In this document: positions 1 to 6,947 of the stretch, piece after piece
Position numbering within the stretch: the first letter of the stretch is position 1
Layout: each line of letters opens with the position of its first letter
From: RGIG5612 sp964579345
GTDB lineage: Bacteria; Bacillota; Clostridia; Lachnospirales; Lachnospiraceae
Assembly: GCA_964579345.1 (NCBI GenBank)
Contig: CAZOHB010000082.1
Span: forward strand, 1 to 12,379
DNA: 12,379 bases
Direction of reading: 5' to 3'
Notes under the pieces: model-generated
The model's database searches: none
The model's input: the letters and a program-made list of their open reading frames with translations, nothing else
Told to the model about the DNA's origin: nothing
Position numbers and translations under genes: made by a program

Positions 1-168
1 GTTAGAAAAGTCTCCAACGGTGTCGGCGTAGAAAAAACATGGCCGCTTCATTCCCCGACGATCGAGAAGATCGAAGTTGTAAGAAGAGGTAAAGTCCGCA
101 GAGCAAAACTGAACTACTTAAGAAACAGAGTAGGAAAGAGCGCGAAAGTCAAAGAAGTTATTCGCTGA
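1..168 (+). CDS. rplS: 50S ribosomal protein L19, C-terminal part
   Basis: Open from the first base in frame 1 to TGA at 166-168; 55 codons are visible and the N-terminal half lies outside the window. L19 sits at the 30S-50S interface of the 70S ribosome. The visible part contains the family's features: GVGVEKTWPLHSPTIEKIEV, then a basic tail with VRRGKVRRAKLNYLRNRVGK and the ending VKEVIR. In Bacillota rplS is usually the last gene of the rpsP-rimM-trmD-rplS cluster and is often followed by rbgA (ylqF), which is the arrangement here. A strong hairpin terminator starts 22 bases after the stop, so rplS appears to end its transcript and rbgA begins a new one. Identification is secure; only the length is unknown because of the window edge. 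Confidence 0.96.
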   Translation, partial: VRKVSNGVGVEKTWPLHSPTIEKIEVVRRGKVRRAKLNYLRNRVGKSAKVKEVIR

Positions 169-190
169 CGAAAATCGATTCGAAACAAAC

Positions 191-226
191 AAAGCTGTCA
201 CGAAAGTGGCAGCTTTATTACTTTAA
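191..226 (+). terminator. Rho-independent terminator of rplS
   Basis: AAAGCTGTCA (191-200) pairs with TGGCAGCTTT (207-216), all ten positions paired with one G-U wobble. The closing C-G pair makes the loop a GAAA tetraloop (202-205). A T-rich but interrupted tail (TTTATTACTTT) follows. It lies directly after rplS and should end the ribosomal-protein transcript. Confidence 0.85.
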
Positions 227-244
227 GCATCCTGCGGGAGTGAA

Positions 245-290
245 ACGGAGCAAACGATCAAAGCTACACGGAGCAGTTGATCAAAGCATC
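245..290 (+). repeat. Two tandem 23-bp repeats upstream of rbgA
   Basis: Units 245-267 and 268-290 share ACGGAGCA, then GATCAAAGC; the triplet between these blocks is AAC in the first and GTT in the second, i.e. reverse complements. AAGCATC also occurs just before (225-231) and at the end of unit two. GATCAA (256-261) can pair with TTGATC (277-282), so the repeats can also form a hairpin. It lies between the rplS terminator and rbgA. It could be a regulatory site or a chance small duplication; no known motif is recognised. Confidence 0.5.
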
Positions 291-308
291 AATTTGCATA
301 GATTTTAC

Positions 309-338
309 AGGAGGTTTGTGTTAAAATACTTGCCATGA
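309..338 (+). promoter_or_regulatory. Displaced SD with 6-codon mini-ORF overlapping the rbgA start
   Basis: The only strong SD upstream of rbgA is AGGAGG at 309-314, 20 bases before the ATG at 335, too far for normal initiation. It is 3 bases before a GTG (318-320) that opens GTG TTA AAA TAC TTG CCA TGA (318-338). The TGA shares bases with the rbgA start as ATGA, the classic coupling arrangement. The rbgA start itself is fixed by homology (MNFQWYPGHM). An alternative reading is that TGTTAAAAT (319-327) is an extended -10 box, which would put the RNA start close to the ATG (leaderless mRNA), but no good -35 box is correctly spaced. Confidence 0.45.
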
Positions 339-1198
339 ATTTTCAGTGGTATCCCGGTCATATGACCAAAGCAAAAAGACAAATGCAGGAAGACATGAAG
401 CTCATCGATCTGGTGATTGAGCTTCTGGATGCAAGAATTCCCCTATCCAGCAGAAATCCGGACATCGATTCGATCGCGGGAAGCAAGTCCCGTCTGGTTT
501 TGCTGAATAAAGCGGATATGGCGGATCCTGCGATGACAGAGAAGTGGGAGTCCTGGTTCCTGGAACAGGGGCTTCATGTTTGCGTGATCAATTCCAAGAA
601 TCCGGCGGATGTTAAGAAGATCAACGCGGAGGTTCAGAAAGCCTGTGCGGCAAAGATCGAACGTGACAGAAAGCGCGGGATCAAAAACCGTCCGGTGCGT
701 GCCATGGTCGTTGGGATTCCGAATGTCGGAAAATCCACATTCATCAACACCTATGCAAGAAAGGCTGCGGCAAAGACGGGAAACAAACCGGGCGTAACGA
801 AAGGCAAACAGTGGATACGGCTGAGCAATACGCTCGAGCTTCTCGATACACCGGGAATCCTCTGGCCGAAGTTTGAAGACCAGAGCGTCGGATTGAAACT
901 GGCTTTGATCGGGTCGATCAAGGATGAGATCATGAATATCGAAGAGCTCTCCCTGGAACTGATCAAAATGCTGGATGAGAGATATCCGCAGCTGCTGAAG
1001 GAGTATTACAAACTGGATGCAATTGATTATGAGAAGTATCCGGGCAAACCGGAAATTTCCGAACTGGAAGCGATCGCATCCGCGCGCGGGGCGCTGATGA
1101 AAGGCGGAGAGATCGACTATCTGAAAACGGCGAATATCCTTCTGGAGAATTTCCGCAATGCAAAGCTGGGCCGGATCTCGCTCGAAAGTCCGAAGTGA
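335..1198 (+). CDS. rbgA: Ribosome biogenesis GTPase RbgA (YlqF)
   Basis: 287 residues, full length for the family. RbgA is a circularly permuted GTPase that acts late in 50S assembly, promoting incorporation of proteins such as L16 in Bacillus subtilis. The permuted motif order is visible: G4 NKAD at 58-61, G1 GIPNVGKS at 127-134, G2-like GVTK at 153-156 and G3 DTPG at 171-174, followed by a helical C-terminal RNA-binding domain. The N-terminus MNFQWYPGHM aligns with the B. subtilis protein and places His9 at the residue known to be needed for GTP hydrolysis there, so the ATG is well supported. The SD, however, is 20 bases upstream (see 309-338). Placed after rplS and 32 bases before ftsY, with which it is probably cotranscribed. 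Very secure identification. Confidence 0.96.
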   Translation: MNFQWYPGHMTKAKRQMQEDMKLIDLVIELLDARIPLSSRNPDIDSIAGSKSRLVLLNKADMADPAMTEKWESWFLEQGLHVCVINSKNPADVKKINAEVQKACAAKIERDRKRGIKNRPVRAMVVGIPNVGKSTFINTYARKAAAKTGNKPGVTKGKQWIRLSNTLELLDTPGILWPKFEDQSVGLKLALIGSIKDEIMNIEELSLELIKMLDERYPQLLKEYYKLDAIDYEKYPGKPEISELEAIASARGALMKGGEIDYLKTANILLENFRNAKLGRISLESPK

Positions 1199-1230
1199 GT
1201 CAGAAATAATAGAAAGAAAAGAGAAATAAG

Positions 1231-2094
1231 ATGGCAGGATTTTTTTCAAAATTATTTAAAAAAGGAAAAGCAATTGACGAGGATTTTTATGACGAGATGG
1301 AAGAGACTCTGTTCATGGGCGACATGGGCGCGAGTGCAACGGAAGAACTTGTCGAAAATCTGAAAACGCATGTGCTCTTTAAAACGGTCAAGACACAGGA
1401 AGACGCAAAGGCACATGTCATGAATAAAATCAAGGAGATCATGGCGGTCCCGGAAGAAGCCTATGCATTTGAAAACATGAACAGTGTTGTGCTGCTCATC
1501 GGCGTCAACGGTGTAGGCAAAACCACGAGTGTCGGAAAGCTTGCAAAGCTTTACACAGACCGCGGCAAAAAAGTCATCATGGCAGGCGCGGATACGTTCC
1601 GTGCGGCAGCAGAGCAGCAGCTGAAGATCTGGTCCGAACGCACCGGCTGCTATATGGTCGGCGGAAAAGAAGGCGCGGATCCGGGCTCTGTGATCTATGA
1701 TGCGACAGCAGCAGCCAAAGCGAGAGGCGCAGACATTCTCCTTTGCGATACGGCAGGACGTCTTCATAATAAGAAAAACCTGATGAGCGAGCTTGGAAAG
1801 ATCGACAAGATCCTTGCCGGAGAATACGGTGATGCGAAAAGAGAAAACCTGATCGTTCTCGATGCAACAACAGGGCAGAACGCGCTCGAGCAGGCAAGAC
1901 AGTTTAAGGAAGTCATGAAAGTGGACGGCATCATCCTGACCAAGATGGACGGAACGGCAAAAGGCGGAATCGCGGTTGCGATCTCAAAGGAATTGGGTGT
2001 TCCGGTTCTCTACATGGGATATGGAGAAAAAGCTGAGGACCTTCGCAAGTTTGATGTGGATGCGTTTGTAGAAGGTCTTTTCGCAGAAGACTAA
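1231..2094 (+). CDS. ftsY: Signal recognition particle receptor FtsY
   Basis: 287 residues: the NG GTPase core with almost no acidic A domain. It receives ribosome-SRP complexes at the membrane and hands nascent membrane proteins to SecYEG. The N-terminus MAGFFSKLFKKGK resembles the short amphipathic membrane-targeting helix kept in minimal FtsY proteins. SRP-GTPase motifs: G1 GVNGVGKTT at 91-99, DTFRAAA at 121-127, G3 DTAGR at 173-177, G4 TKMD at 237-240 and the closing GYGE at 263-266. The SRP-specific DTFRAAAxxQL and the absence of an M domain separate it from Ffh. Only a weak SD is visible (AAAAGAG around 1217-1223), so coupling to rbgA upstream is possible. The usual partners smc, ylxM and ffh are not in this window. 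Confidence 0.96.
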   Translation: MAGFFSKLFKKGKAIDEDFYDEMEETLFMGDMGASATEELVENLKTHVLFKTVKTQEDAKAHVMNKIKEIMAVPEEAYAFENMNSVVLLIGVNGVGKTTSVGKLAKLYTDRGKKVIMAGADTFRAAAEQQLKIWSERTGCYMVGGKEGADPGSVIYDATAAAKARGADILLCDTAGRLHNKKNLMSELGKIDKILAGEYGDAKRENLIVLDATTGQNALEQARQFKEVMKVDGIILTKMDGTAKGGIAVAISKELGVPVLYMGYGEKAEDLRKFDVDAFVEGLFAED

Positions 2095-2115
2095 AAAGAA
2101 ATAACAGGAGTAAAC

Positions 2116-5076
2116 ATGAAGTATCAGAATTATACAACTATTTTAGAAAAAGACGTGGAGGCGCTGAAGAGCAAGGCGATCCTGCTGAAGCATGAAAAGA
2201 CCGGCGCAAGAATTTTTGTTCTCTCCAATGATGATGACAATAAAGTATTCTATATCGGATTCCGTACGCCTCCGGCAGACGATACCGGTGTGGCGCATAT
2301 CATGGAGCATTCGGTCCTTTGCGGAAGCAAAAAATATCCGTTAAAAGATCCGTTTGTAGAACTTGTCAAAGGTTCACTGAACACCTTCTTAAATGCGATG
2401 ACCTATCCGGACAAAACGGTTTATCCGGTGGCCAGCAGAAACGACAAGGATTTTGCGAATCTGATGGATGTCTATCTGGATGCGGTTTTCCATCCGGCGA
2501 TCTATCAGCGTCCGGAGATCATGAAGCAGGAAGGCTGGAATTACAAGATCGAAAACGCAGAGGATCCGATCGAATACAACGGTGTTGTATATAACGAGAT
2601 GAAAGGCGCATTCTCCTCACCGGAGGGTGTACTTGACCGCGAGATCCTGCATTCACTGTATCCGGATACTTCCTATGGCGTGGAGTCCGGCGGAGACCCG
2701 CAGCATATCCCGGAGCTGACGTATGAGAATTTTATCGCGTTCCATCAGAAATATTATCATCCGTCCAACAGCTTTATCTATCTGTACGGAGATATGGATC
2801 TGGAGGAGCGTCTCGAGTTTCTGGATAAAGAGTATCTGAGCAGCTATGATGCGATCACCGTTGATTCCGAGCTGAAAAAGCAGGAGACTTTTAAGGCTCC
2901 GAAGGAACTGTCGGTGGAGTATCCGATCTCAGAAAATGAAGAAGAGGCAGGAAATACCTACCTTGCATATAACGTTGTCTGCGGAGACAATCTCGATCCG
3001 CACCAGTATTACGCGCTGCAGATGATCCAGTACGCGCTGGTGGACAATCAGGGCGCGCCGATCCGCGACCGTCTGCTGAAGGCAGGCATCGGAAAAGATA
3101 TTCTTTCCGGTTATGAAAACGGAATCCTGCAGCCGTATTTTAATATCGTTGCAAAGAACGCTGATCCGGACCAGAAGGACGAATTTGTAAAAATCATTCA
3201 GGAAGAGTTTGAAAAAGCAGCAGCCGAAGGGCTGAATAAAAAGAGTCTGACGGCCAGCCTGAATCAGCTCGAATTCAAGTATAAAGAAGCGGATTTCGGA
3301 GGCTTCCCGAAAGGCCTGATCTACGGACTGAATCTGCTCGACAGCTGGCTTTATGATGAAAACCAGCCGCTGATGCATATCGACTGTGAAGAAACCTTCC
3401 GTTTCCTGAGAGAACAGATTGCAGGAAACTATTACGAAGATCTGATCCGCACCTGGTTCCTGAACAATCCGCACAGCTCGATCCTCAGTCTGGTTCCGAA
3501 GAAAGGACTGACAGCTCTGCGCGACGCGGAGACAGCGAAAAAACTCGAGGAACTGAAAGCCGGTCTTTCCAAAGAAGAAGTTGAAAAGATGGTGGAAGAG
3601 ACCAAAGCGCTTGCAGCCTTCCAGGAAGCGCCGGACAGCAAAGAAGCGATCGAGACGATCCCGCTTCTTGACCGCAGCGATCTGAAAAGAGAGATCGAAC
3701 CGACGAAAAATGAAGAGCGTACCGTAAACAATATTCCGGTCGTTTTCCATGACTACTTTACAAACGGCATCGCTTACATCAGTCTCCTGTTTGACAGCAA
3801 CCGGACAGCTCCGGAAAAACTGCCGTATCTGAGCCTGCTGAAATCGATCTTCAGCTTTGTGGATACTGCGGAGCATTCATATTCCGAGCTTAATAATGAA
3901 GTAAATATTTACACCGGCGGACTTTCGTTTGAAACCGGTGTGTACCTCAACAGAAAAGACAGAGAGAAGATCTCGCTTCTTTCCGATCTTTCCTTCCGCT
4001 GCCTGTATGGCAACATGGATAAAACCTTCGATCTGATCGAAGAGATTCTGGTCAGCAGTGATTACGAGAATGGAGAGCGGCTTTATGAGATCATTGCCGA
4101 GCTGAAGAGCCGTCTGCAGATGACGTTGAACAGTTCCGGCCATATTGCAGCAACACTTCGCGCGTCTTCGTATTTCTCCGCATCCGCATATCTGAAAGAG
4201 CAGATCAGCGGAATCGAGTTTTATAAATTTGTGGAAGATCTTGAGAAAAACTTTGAGGAACGGAAAGACGAACTGATCCGCAATATCAAAGAACTGCTGA
4301 CAGACATCTTCCGTCCGTCAGGACTTCTGGTAAGCATTACCGGAGACGAGGAGGGCTATAAGATCTTCGAGAGAAGATTTGCGCATTTCACAGAAACTCT
4401 TTGCAAGCTTGCGGACGAAGAAAATGAGACGGCTGCTGAGGCGCCTGCGCTGAAGGACAGCAGCTATCCGTATAAAGATACGCTGAAACCGGAACAGAAA
4501 AACGAGGGCTTCAAGACCTCGGCAGGCATTCAGTATGTAGCAAGAGCCGGCCGGTATGCAGAAGACGGCTCGGATCTTACGGGCGCGCTCCGCGTATTCC
4601 GCACGATCATGAGCTATGATTACCTCTGGTTCAATATCCGTGTTCAGGGCGGCGCATACGGCTGCATGTGCAATTCTTCCATCAGCGGAGAGAGCACCTT
4701 TGTTACCTACCGTGATCCGAACCTGAGCCGTTCCAATGATGTCTTTGAAGGAATTCCGGAATATCTGGAAGGCTTCAACGTCGAAGACCGTGAGATGACA
4801 AAATACGTGATCGGAACGATGAGCGGAGTAGATACGCCGTTAACCCCGGCAGGAAAAGGAAGCCGTGACATGCAGGCATACCTTGCGGATCTGGATCAGG
4901 AGGAGCTGCAAAGGATCAGAACGGCAACGATCGACTGCACACAGGAGGATATCCGAAATCTTGCTCCGTATATCCGGAGAGCCCTTTCGGAAGGAAATAT
5001 CTGTGTCATCGGAAATGAGCAGAAGATCGAGGAAGAGAAGGAGCTTTTCCATTCGACACGAAATCTGTTCGAATAA
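2116..5076 (+). CDS. M16C-family zinc metalloprotease (presequence protease/HypA-like)
   Basis: 986 residues, the size expected for single-chain clamshell M16C peptidases (PreP of organelles and bacterial relatives). These enzymes enclose and degrade unfolded peptides. The inverted zinc motif HIMEH is at 61-65: H61 and H65 should bind zinc, E64 is the catalytic base and E161 in NEMKGA is the likely third ligand. The following segment LCGSKKYPLKDPF (68-80) is typical of M16C. In the C-terminal half, R842 and Y848 in NIRVQGGAYG match the Arg/Tyr pair that M16 proteins use to hold substrate. A charged, Lys/Glu-rich stretch around 465-540 probably forms the hinge. No signal peptide is seen, so the enzyme is presumably cytoplasmic, recycling peptides. 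SD AGGAG (2106-2110) is 5 bases before the ATG. It starts 21 bases after ftsY, likely the same operon. The physiological substrate cannot be told from sequence. Confidence 0.93.
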   Translation: MKYQNYTTILEKDVEALKSKAILLKHEKTGARIFVLSNDDDNKVFYIGFRTPPADDTGVAHIMEHSVLCGSKKYPLKDPFVELVKGSLNTFLNAMTYPDKTVYPVASRNDKDFANLMDVYLDAVFHPAIYQRPEIMKQEGWNYKIENAEDPIEYNGVVYNEMKGAFSSPEGVLDREILHSLYPDTSYGVESGGDPQHIPELTYENFIAFHQKYYHPSNSFIYLYGDMDLEERLEFLDKEYLSSYDAITVDSELKKQETFKAPKELSVEYPISENEEEAGNTYLAYNVVCGDNLDPHQYYALQMIQYALVDNQGAPIRDRLLKAGIGKDILSGYENGILQPYFNIVAKNADPDQKDEFVKIIQEEFEKAAAEGLNKKSLTASLNQLEFKYKEADFGGFPKGLIYGLNLLDSWLYDENQPLMHIDCEETFRFLREQIAGNYYEDLIRTWFLNNPHSSILSLVPKKGLTALRDAETAKKLEELKAGLSKEEVEKMVEETKALAAFQEAPDSKEAIETIPLLDRSDLKREIEPTKNEERTVNNIPVVFHDYFTNGIAYISLLFDSNRTAPEKLPYLSLLKSIFSFVDTAEHSYSELNNEVNIYTGGLSFETGVYLNRKDREKISLLSDLSFRCLYGNMDKTFDLIEEILVSSDYENGERLYEIIAELKSRLQMTLNSSGHIAATLRASSYFSASAYLKEQISGIEFYKFVEDLEKNFEERKDELIRNIKELLTDIFRPSGLLVSITGDEEGYKIFERRFAHFTETLCKLADEENETAAEAPALKDSSYPYKDTLKPEQKNEGFKTSAGIQYVARAGRYAEDGSDLTGALRVFRTIMSYDYLWFNIRVQGGAYGCMCNSSISGESTFVTYRDPNLSRSNDVFEGIPEYLEGFNVEDREMTKYVIGTMSGVDTPLTPAGKGSRDMQAYLADLDQEELQRIRTATIDCTQEDIRNLAPYIRRALSEGNICVIGNEQKIEEEKELFHSTRNLFE

Positions 5077-5100
5077 TCGGACGACATATGACAAGGGCGG

Positions 5101-5116
5101 CAAGCAGATTTGCTTG
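5101..5116 (+). other. Small hairpin after the M16C protease gene
   Basis: CAAGCA (5101-5106) and TGCTTG (5111-5116) form a 6-bp stem with a GATT loop, 24 bases after the stop codon. No T-run follows, so it is not a convincing terminator. It lies immediately upstream of the larger inverted-repeat element. Confidence 0.4.
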
Positions 5117-5131
5117 ATATAGATGAAATAA

Positions 5132-5248
5132 AAAGCATTCCCCTGCCACTTCGCCGCCTGCGCCAGCGGGTCATTGGTCCCGTGCGCGTTTTAGCGCCAG
5201 CGGGGCCAATGAGAGCTGGGACATAGCTGGCGGCGGGGGGAATGCTTT
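5132..5248. repeat. GC-rich 117-bp imperfect inverted-repeat element between the protease gene and era
   Basis: The outer arms AAAGCATTCCCC (5132-5143) and GGGGAATGCTTT (5237-5248) are perfect 12-bp inverted repeats. Inside, CCGCC (5154-5158) pairs with GGCGG (5232-5236) and GCCAGC (5162-5167) with GCTGGC (5226-5231). The right strand is therefore continuously paired from 5226 to 5248, while the left has 10-base and 3-base bulges. A second stem, TCATTGGTCCC (5171-5181) with GGGGCCAATGA (5202-5212), encloses a small GCGC/GCGC hairpin. CGCCAGCGGG occurs twice (5161-5170, 5195-5204) and AGCTGG twice (5214-5219, 5225-5230), which permits an alternative fold. It is visibly richer in GC than the flanking DNA and carries no plausible gene. 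Possible identities: a REP/MITE-like dispersed element, a structured RNA or a leader controlling era. There is no U-tract, so a classical terminator is unlikely. Confidence 0.75.
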
Positions 5249-5257
5249 CATTAGTGC

Positions 5258-6193
5258 ATGGATAATTTAAATATTAAATCAGGATATGTTGCAATTGTCG
5301 GGCGGCCGAATGTCGGCAAGTCCACGTTAATGAACCGCATCATCGGCCAGAAAATTGCGATCACTTCGAATAAACCGCAGACGACGCGCAACCGGATCAT
5401 GACGATCTTTACGGATGAGCGCGGCCAGATCATCTTTCTGGATACTCCGGGAATCAACCGTGCGAAGAATAAGCTCGGTGAGTATATGCTGCATTCCGCA
5501 TTGAATACGATTCGTGATGCGGATGTTGTTTTGTGGCTGGTTGAGCCTTCCGACTTTATCGGAAAGGGCGAGCAGTATATTATCAGCGAGCTGAAAAAAA
5601 TCAATCTTCCGGTTATTCTCGCAATGAATAAAACGGATTCCGTGGAGAAAGACAAGATCCCCGGATTTATCGATACGTACCGCAAGGAATTTGACTTTGC
5701 GGAGATTGTGCCGGTTTCAGCGAAGACCGGAGATAATGTGGAGGTCCTTCTGGAACAGCTGTTCCGGTATTTGCCGTATGGACCGATGTTTTACGATCCG
5801 GACGAACTGACAGATCAGCCGATGAAACAGATCGCGGCGGAAACGATCCGTGAAAAGGCGTTGTACTGCCTGGATGAAGAAGTTCCGCATGGAATTGCTG
5901 TTGTGATCGACACGTTCCATGAAAGAGAACGCACACGGAAACTGGAAGATGGAACGGTGGTGCGTGAGCCGATCGCCGACATCGAGGCAACGATCATCTG
6001 TGAGAAGGATTCCCATAAGGGCATCGTGATCGGAAAGAAAGGCGCGATGCTGAAAAAGATCGGCATTCTTGCACGTAAGGATATCGAAAAGCTGACGGAA
6101 TGCAAAGTGAATCTGAAGCTCTGGGTCAAAGTCCGGAAAGAGTGGAGAGACAGCGATTCCCAGCTTCGCAATTTCGGATACGAAGAACAATAA
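5258..6193 (+). CDS. era: GTPase Era (30S assembly, KH domain)
   Basis: 311 residues, normal length. Era binds the 3' end of 16S rRNA and assists 30S maturation. N-terminal GTPase domain: G1 GRPNVGKS at 15-22, G2 QTTRNR at 41-46, G3 DTPG at 62-65, G4 NKTD at 124-127 and G5 SAK at 154-156. C-terminal KH domain with GIVIGKKGAMLKKIG at 255-269. The ATG at 5258 is the only reasonable start: an in-frame TAG lies at 5252-5254, and the residues before KSGYVAIVG match the family. No SD is visible at normal distance; the nearest G-run (5235-5240) is 17 bases away and forms part of the inverted-repeat stem. A mini-ORF (ATG 5242 to TAA 5263-5265) overlaps the start, so reinitiation is possible. recO follows after one base. 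Confidence 0.97.
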   Translation: MDNLNIKSGYVAIVGRPNVGKSTLMNRIIGQKIAITSNKPQTTRNRIMTIFTDERGQIIFLDTPGINRAKNKLGEYMLHSALNTIRDADVVLWLVEPSDFIGKGEQYIISELKKINLPVILAMNKTDSVEKDKIPGFIDTYRKEFDFAEIVPVSAKTGDNVEVLLEQLFRYLPYGPMFYDPDELTDQPMKQIAAETIREKALYCLDEEVPHGIAVVIDTFHERERTRKLEDGTVVREPIADIEATIICEKDSHKGIVIGKKGAMLKKIGILARKDIEKLTECKVNLKLWVKVRKEWRDSDSQLRNFGYEEQ

Positions 6194-6194
6194 C

Positions 6195-6857
6195 ATGAAC
6201 ACGATCACGGTACGCGGCATGGTGATCTCGTCCATGCCGATGGGAGAATATGACAGAAGACTGGAGATCCTGACAGACAGCCTGGGCAGGATCTCAGCAT
6301 TTGCCCGCGGCGCAAGAAAGCCTTCTTCGCCGCTTGTTTCCGCGAGCCGTGTATTTGCCTTCGGAGAGTTTGATGTCTATGAAGGCCGATCCTCCTACAG
6401 CGTGAACGCAGCCAGGATCTCCAACTATTTTGAAGAACTTGCTGCGGACGTGGAGAAAAATCTTTACGGATTCTATTTTCTGGAATTCGTTTCTTTTTTT
6501 ACCAGGGAAGGGCTGGATGCCTCTTATACCCTGAAACTTCTGTACCAGAGCCTTCGCGCGCTGAGCGTGAAAAGTCTTTCGCATTCTCTGGTGCGTTCTG
6601 TTTTTGAACTGAAAGTTCTCGAGATCAACGGTATCTGCCCGTCGGTGGAAGATATCCGCTCGCGCTATGGGCAGCTGGATCCTTCGACTGTCTATGCGGT
6701 GGATTTTGTCAAACGCAGTCCGGTGGAAAAACTGTATACGTTCACTTTGACGGAGCCTGTCATGAAGGAATTTACGGAGCTGGTTACGGCTCTTGCAGGC
6801 CGCGTCGTTGACAAACGGTTCAAATCCCTGGAAATGCTGGATGAGATCACCCGGTAA
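6195..6857 (+). CDS. recO: DNA repair protein RecO
   Basis: 220 residues, somewhat shorter than the usual 240-260. RecO works with RecR (and RecF) to load RecA on SSB-coated single-stranded DNA. The N-terminal OB-fold is recognisable: TVRGMVISSMPMGEYDRRLE (about 5-24), then LGRISAFARGARKP (30-43). A helical region follows with the family signature FELKVLEINGICP (137-149). Many RecO proteins carry a zinc site with CxxC pairs after this segment; here only one cysteine (C148) is present, so the zinc site is absent. The ATG lies one base after the era stop, indicating cotranscription and translational coupling; there is no clear separate SD. era-recO adjacency is common in bacteria. No strong terminator follows before the glyS promoter. 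Confidence 0.92.
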   Translation: MNTITVRGMVISSMPMGEYDRRLEILTDSLGRISAFARGARKPSSPLVSASRVFAFGEFDVYEGRSSYSVNAARISNYFEELAADVEKNLYGFYFLEFVSFFTREGLDASYTLKLLYQSLRALSVKSLSHSLVRSVFELKVLEINGICPSVEDIRSRYGQLDPSTVYAVDFVKRSPVEKLYTFTLTEPVMKEFTELVTALAGRVVDKRFKSLEMLDEITR

Positions 6858-6905
6858 ACTGCTTTCTGATCAGTAAAAAATCTTCTCGAATCTCTGAAAA
6901 ATTTC

Positions 6906-6934
6906 TTGCTACAATCACTTTATTCAAGTAAAAT
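6906..6934 (+). promoter_or_regulatory. SigmaA-type promoter of glyS
   Basis: -35 TTGCTA (6906-6911), a 17-base spacer and -10 TAAAAT (6929-6934). Transcription should start near 6941, leaving a leader of about 78 bases that contains the nested hairpin at 6948-6995. Confidence 0.8.
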
Positions 6935-6947
6935 CTAAAAGTTAATA

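Noticed and set aside
294..327. Promoter TTGCAT ... TAAAAT ahead of rbgA
   Set aside because: The spacer would be 22 bases, outside the working range of sigmaA. Only the extended -10 character of TGTTAAAAT is notable.
443..1249. 268-residue minus-strand reading frame opposite rbgA
   Set aside because: It lies wholly antisense to a well-identified GTPase gene, has no recognisable domain, and its composition (Arg/Phe/Ile-rich) is that of a reverse-strand shadow. The same applies to 2929-3876 and 7049-7933.
5132..5248. Rho-independent terminator between the protease gene and era
   Set aside because: The stem is followed by only TTT then mixed sequence, the loop is very large, and the structure ends 9 bases before the era start.
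5258..6193. Gene at 5258-6193 as Der/EngA rather than Era
   Set aside because: Only one GTPase domain is present and a KH domain follows, which is the Era architecture.
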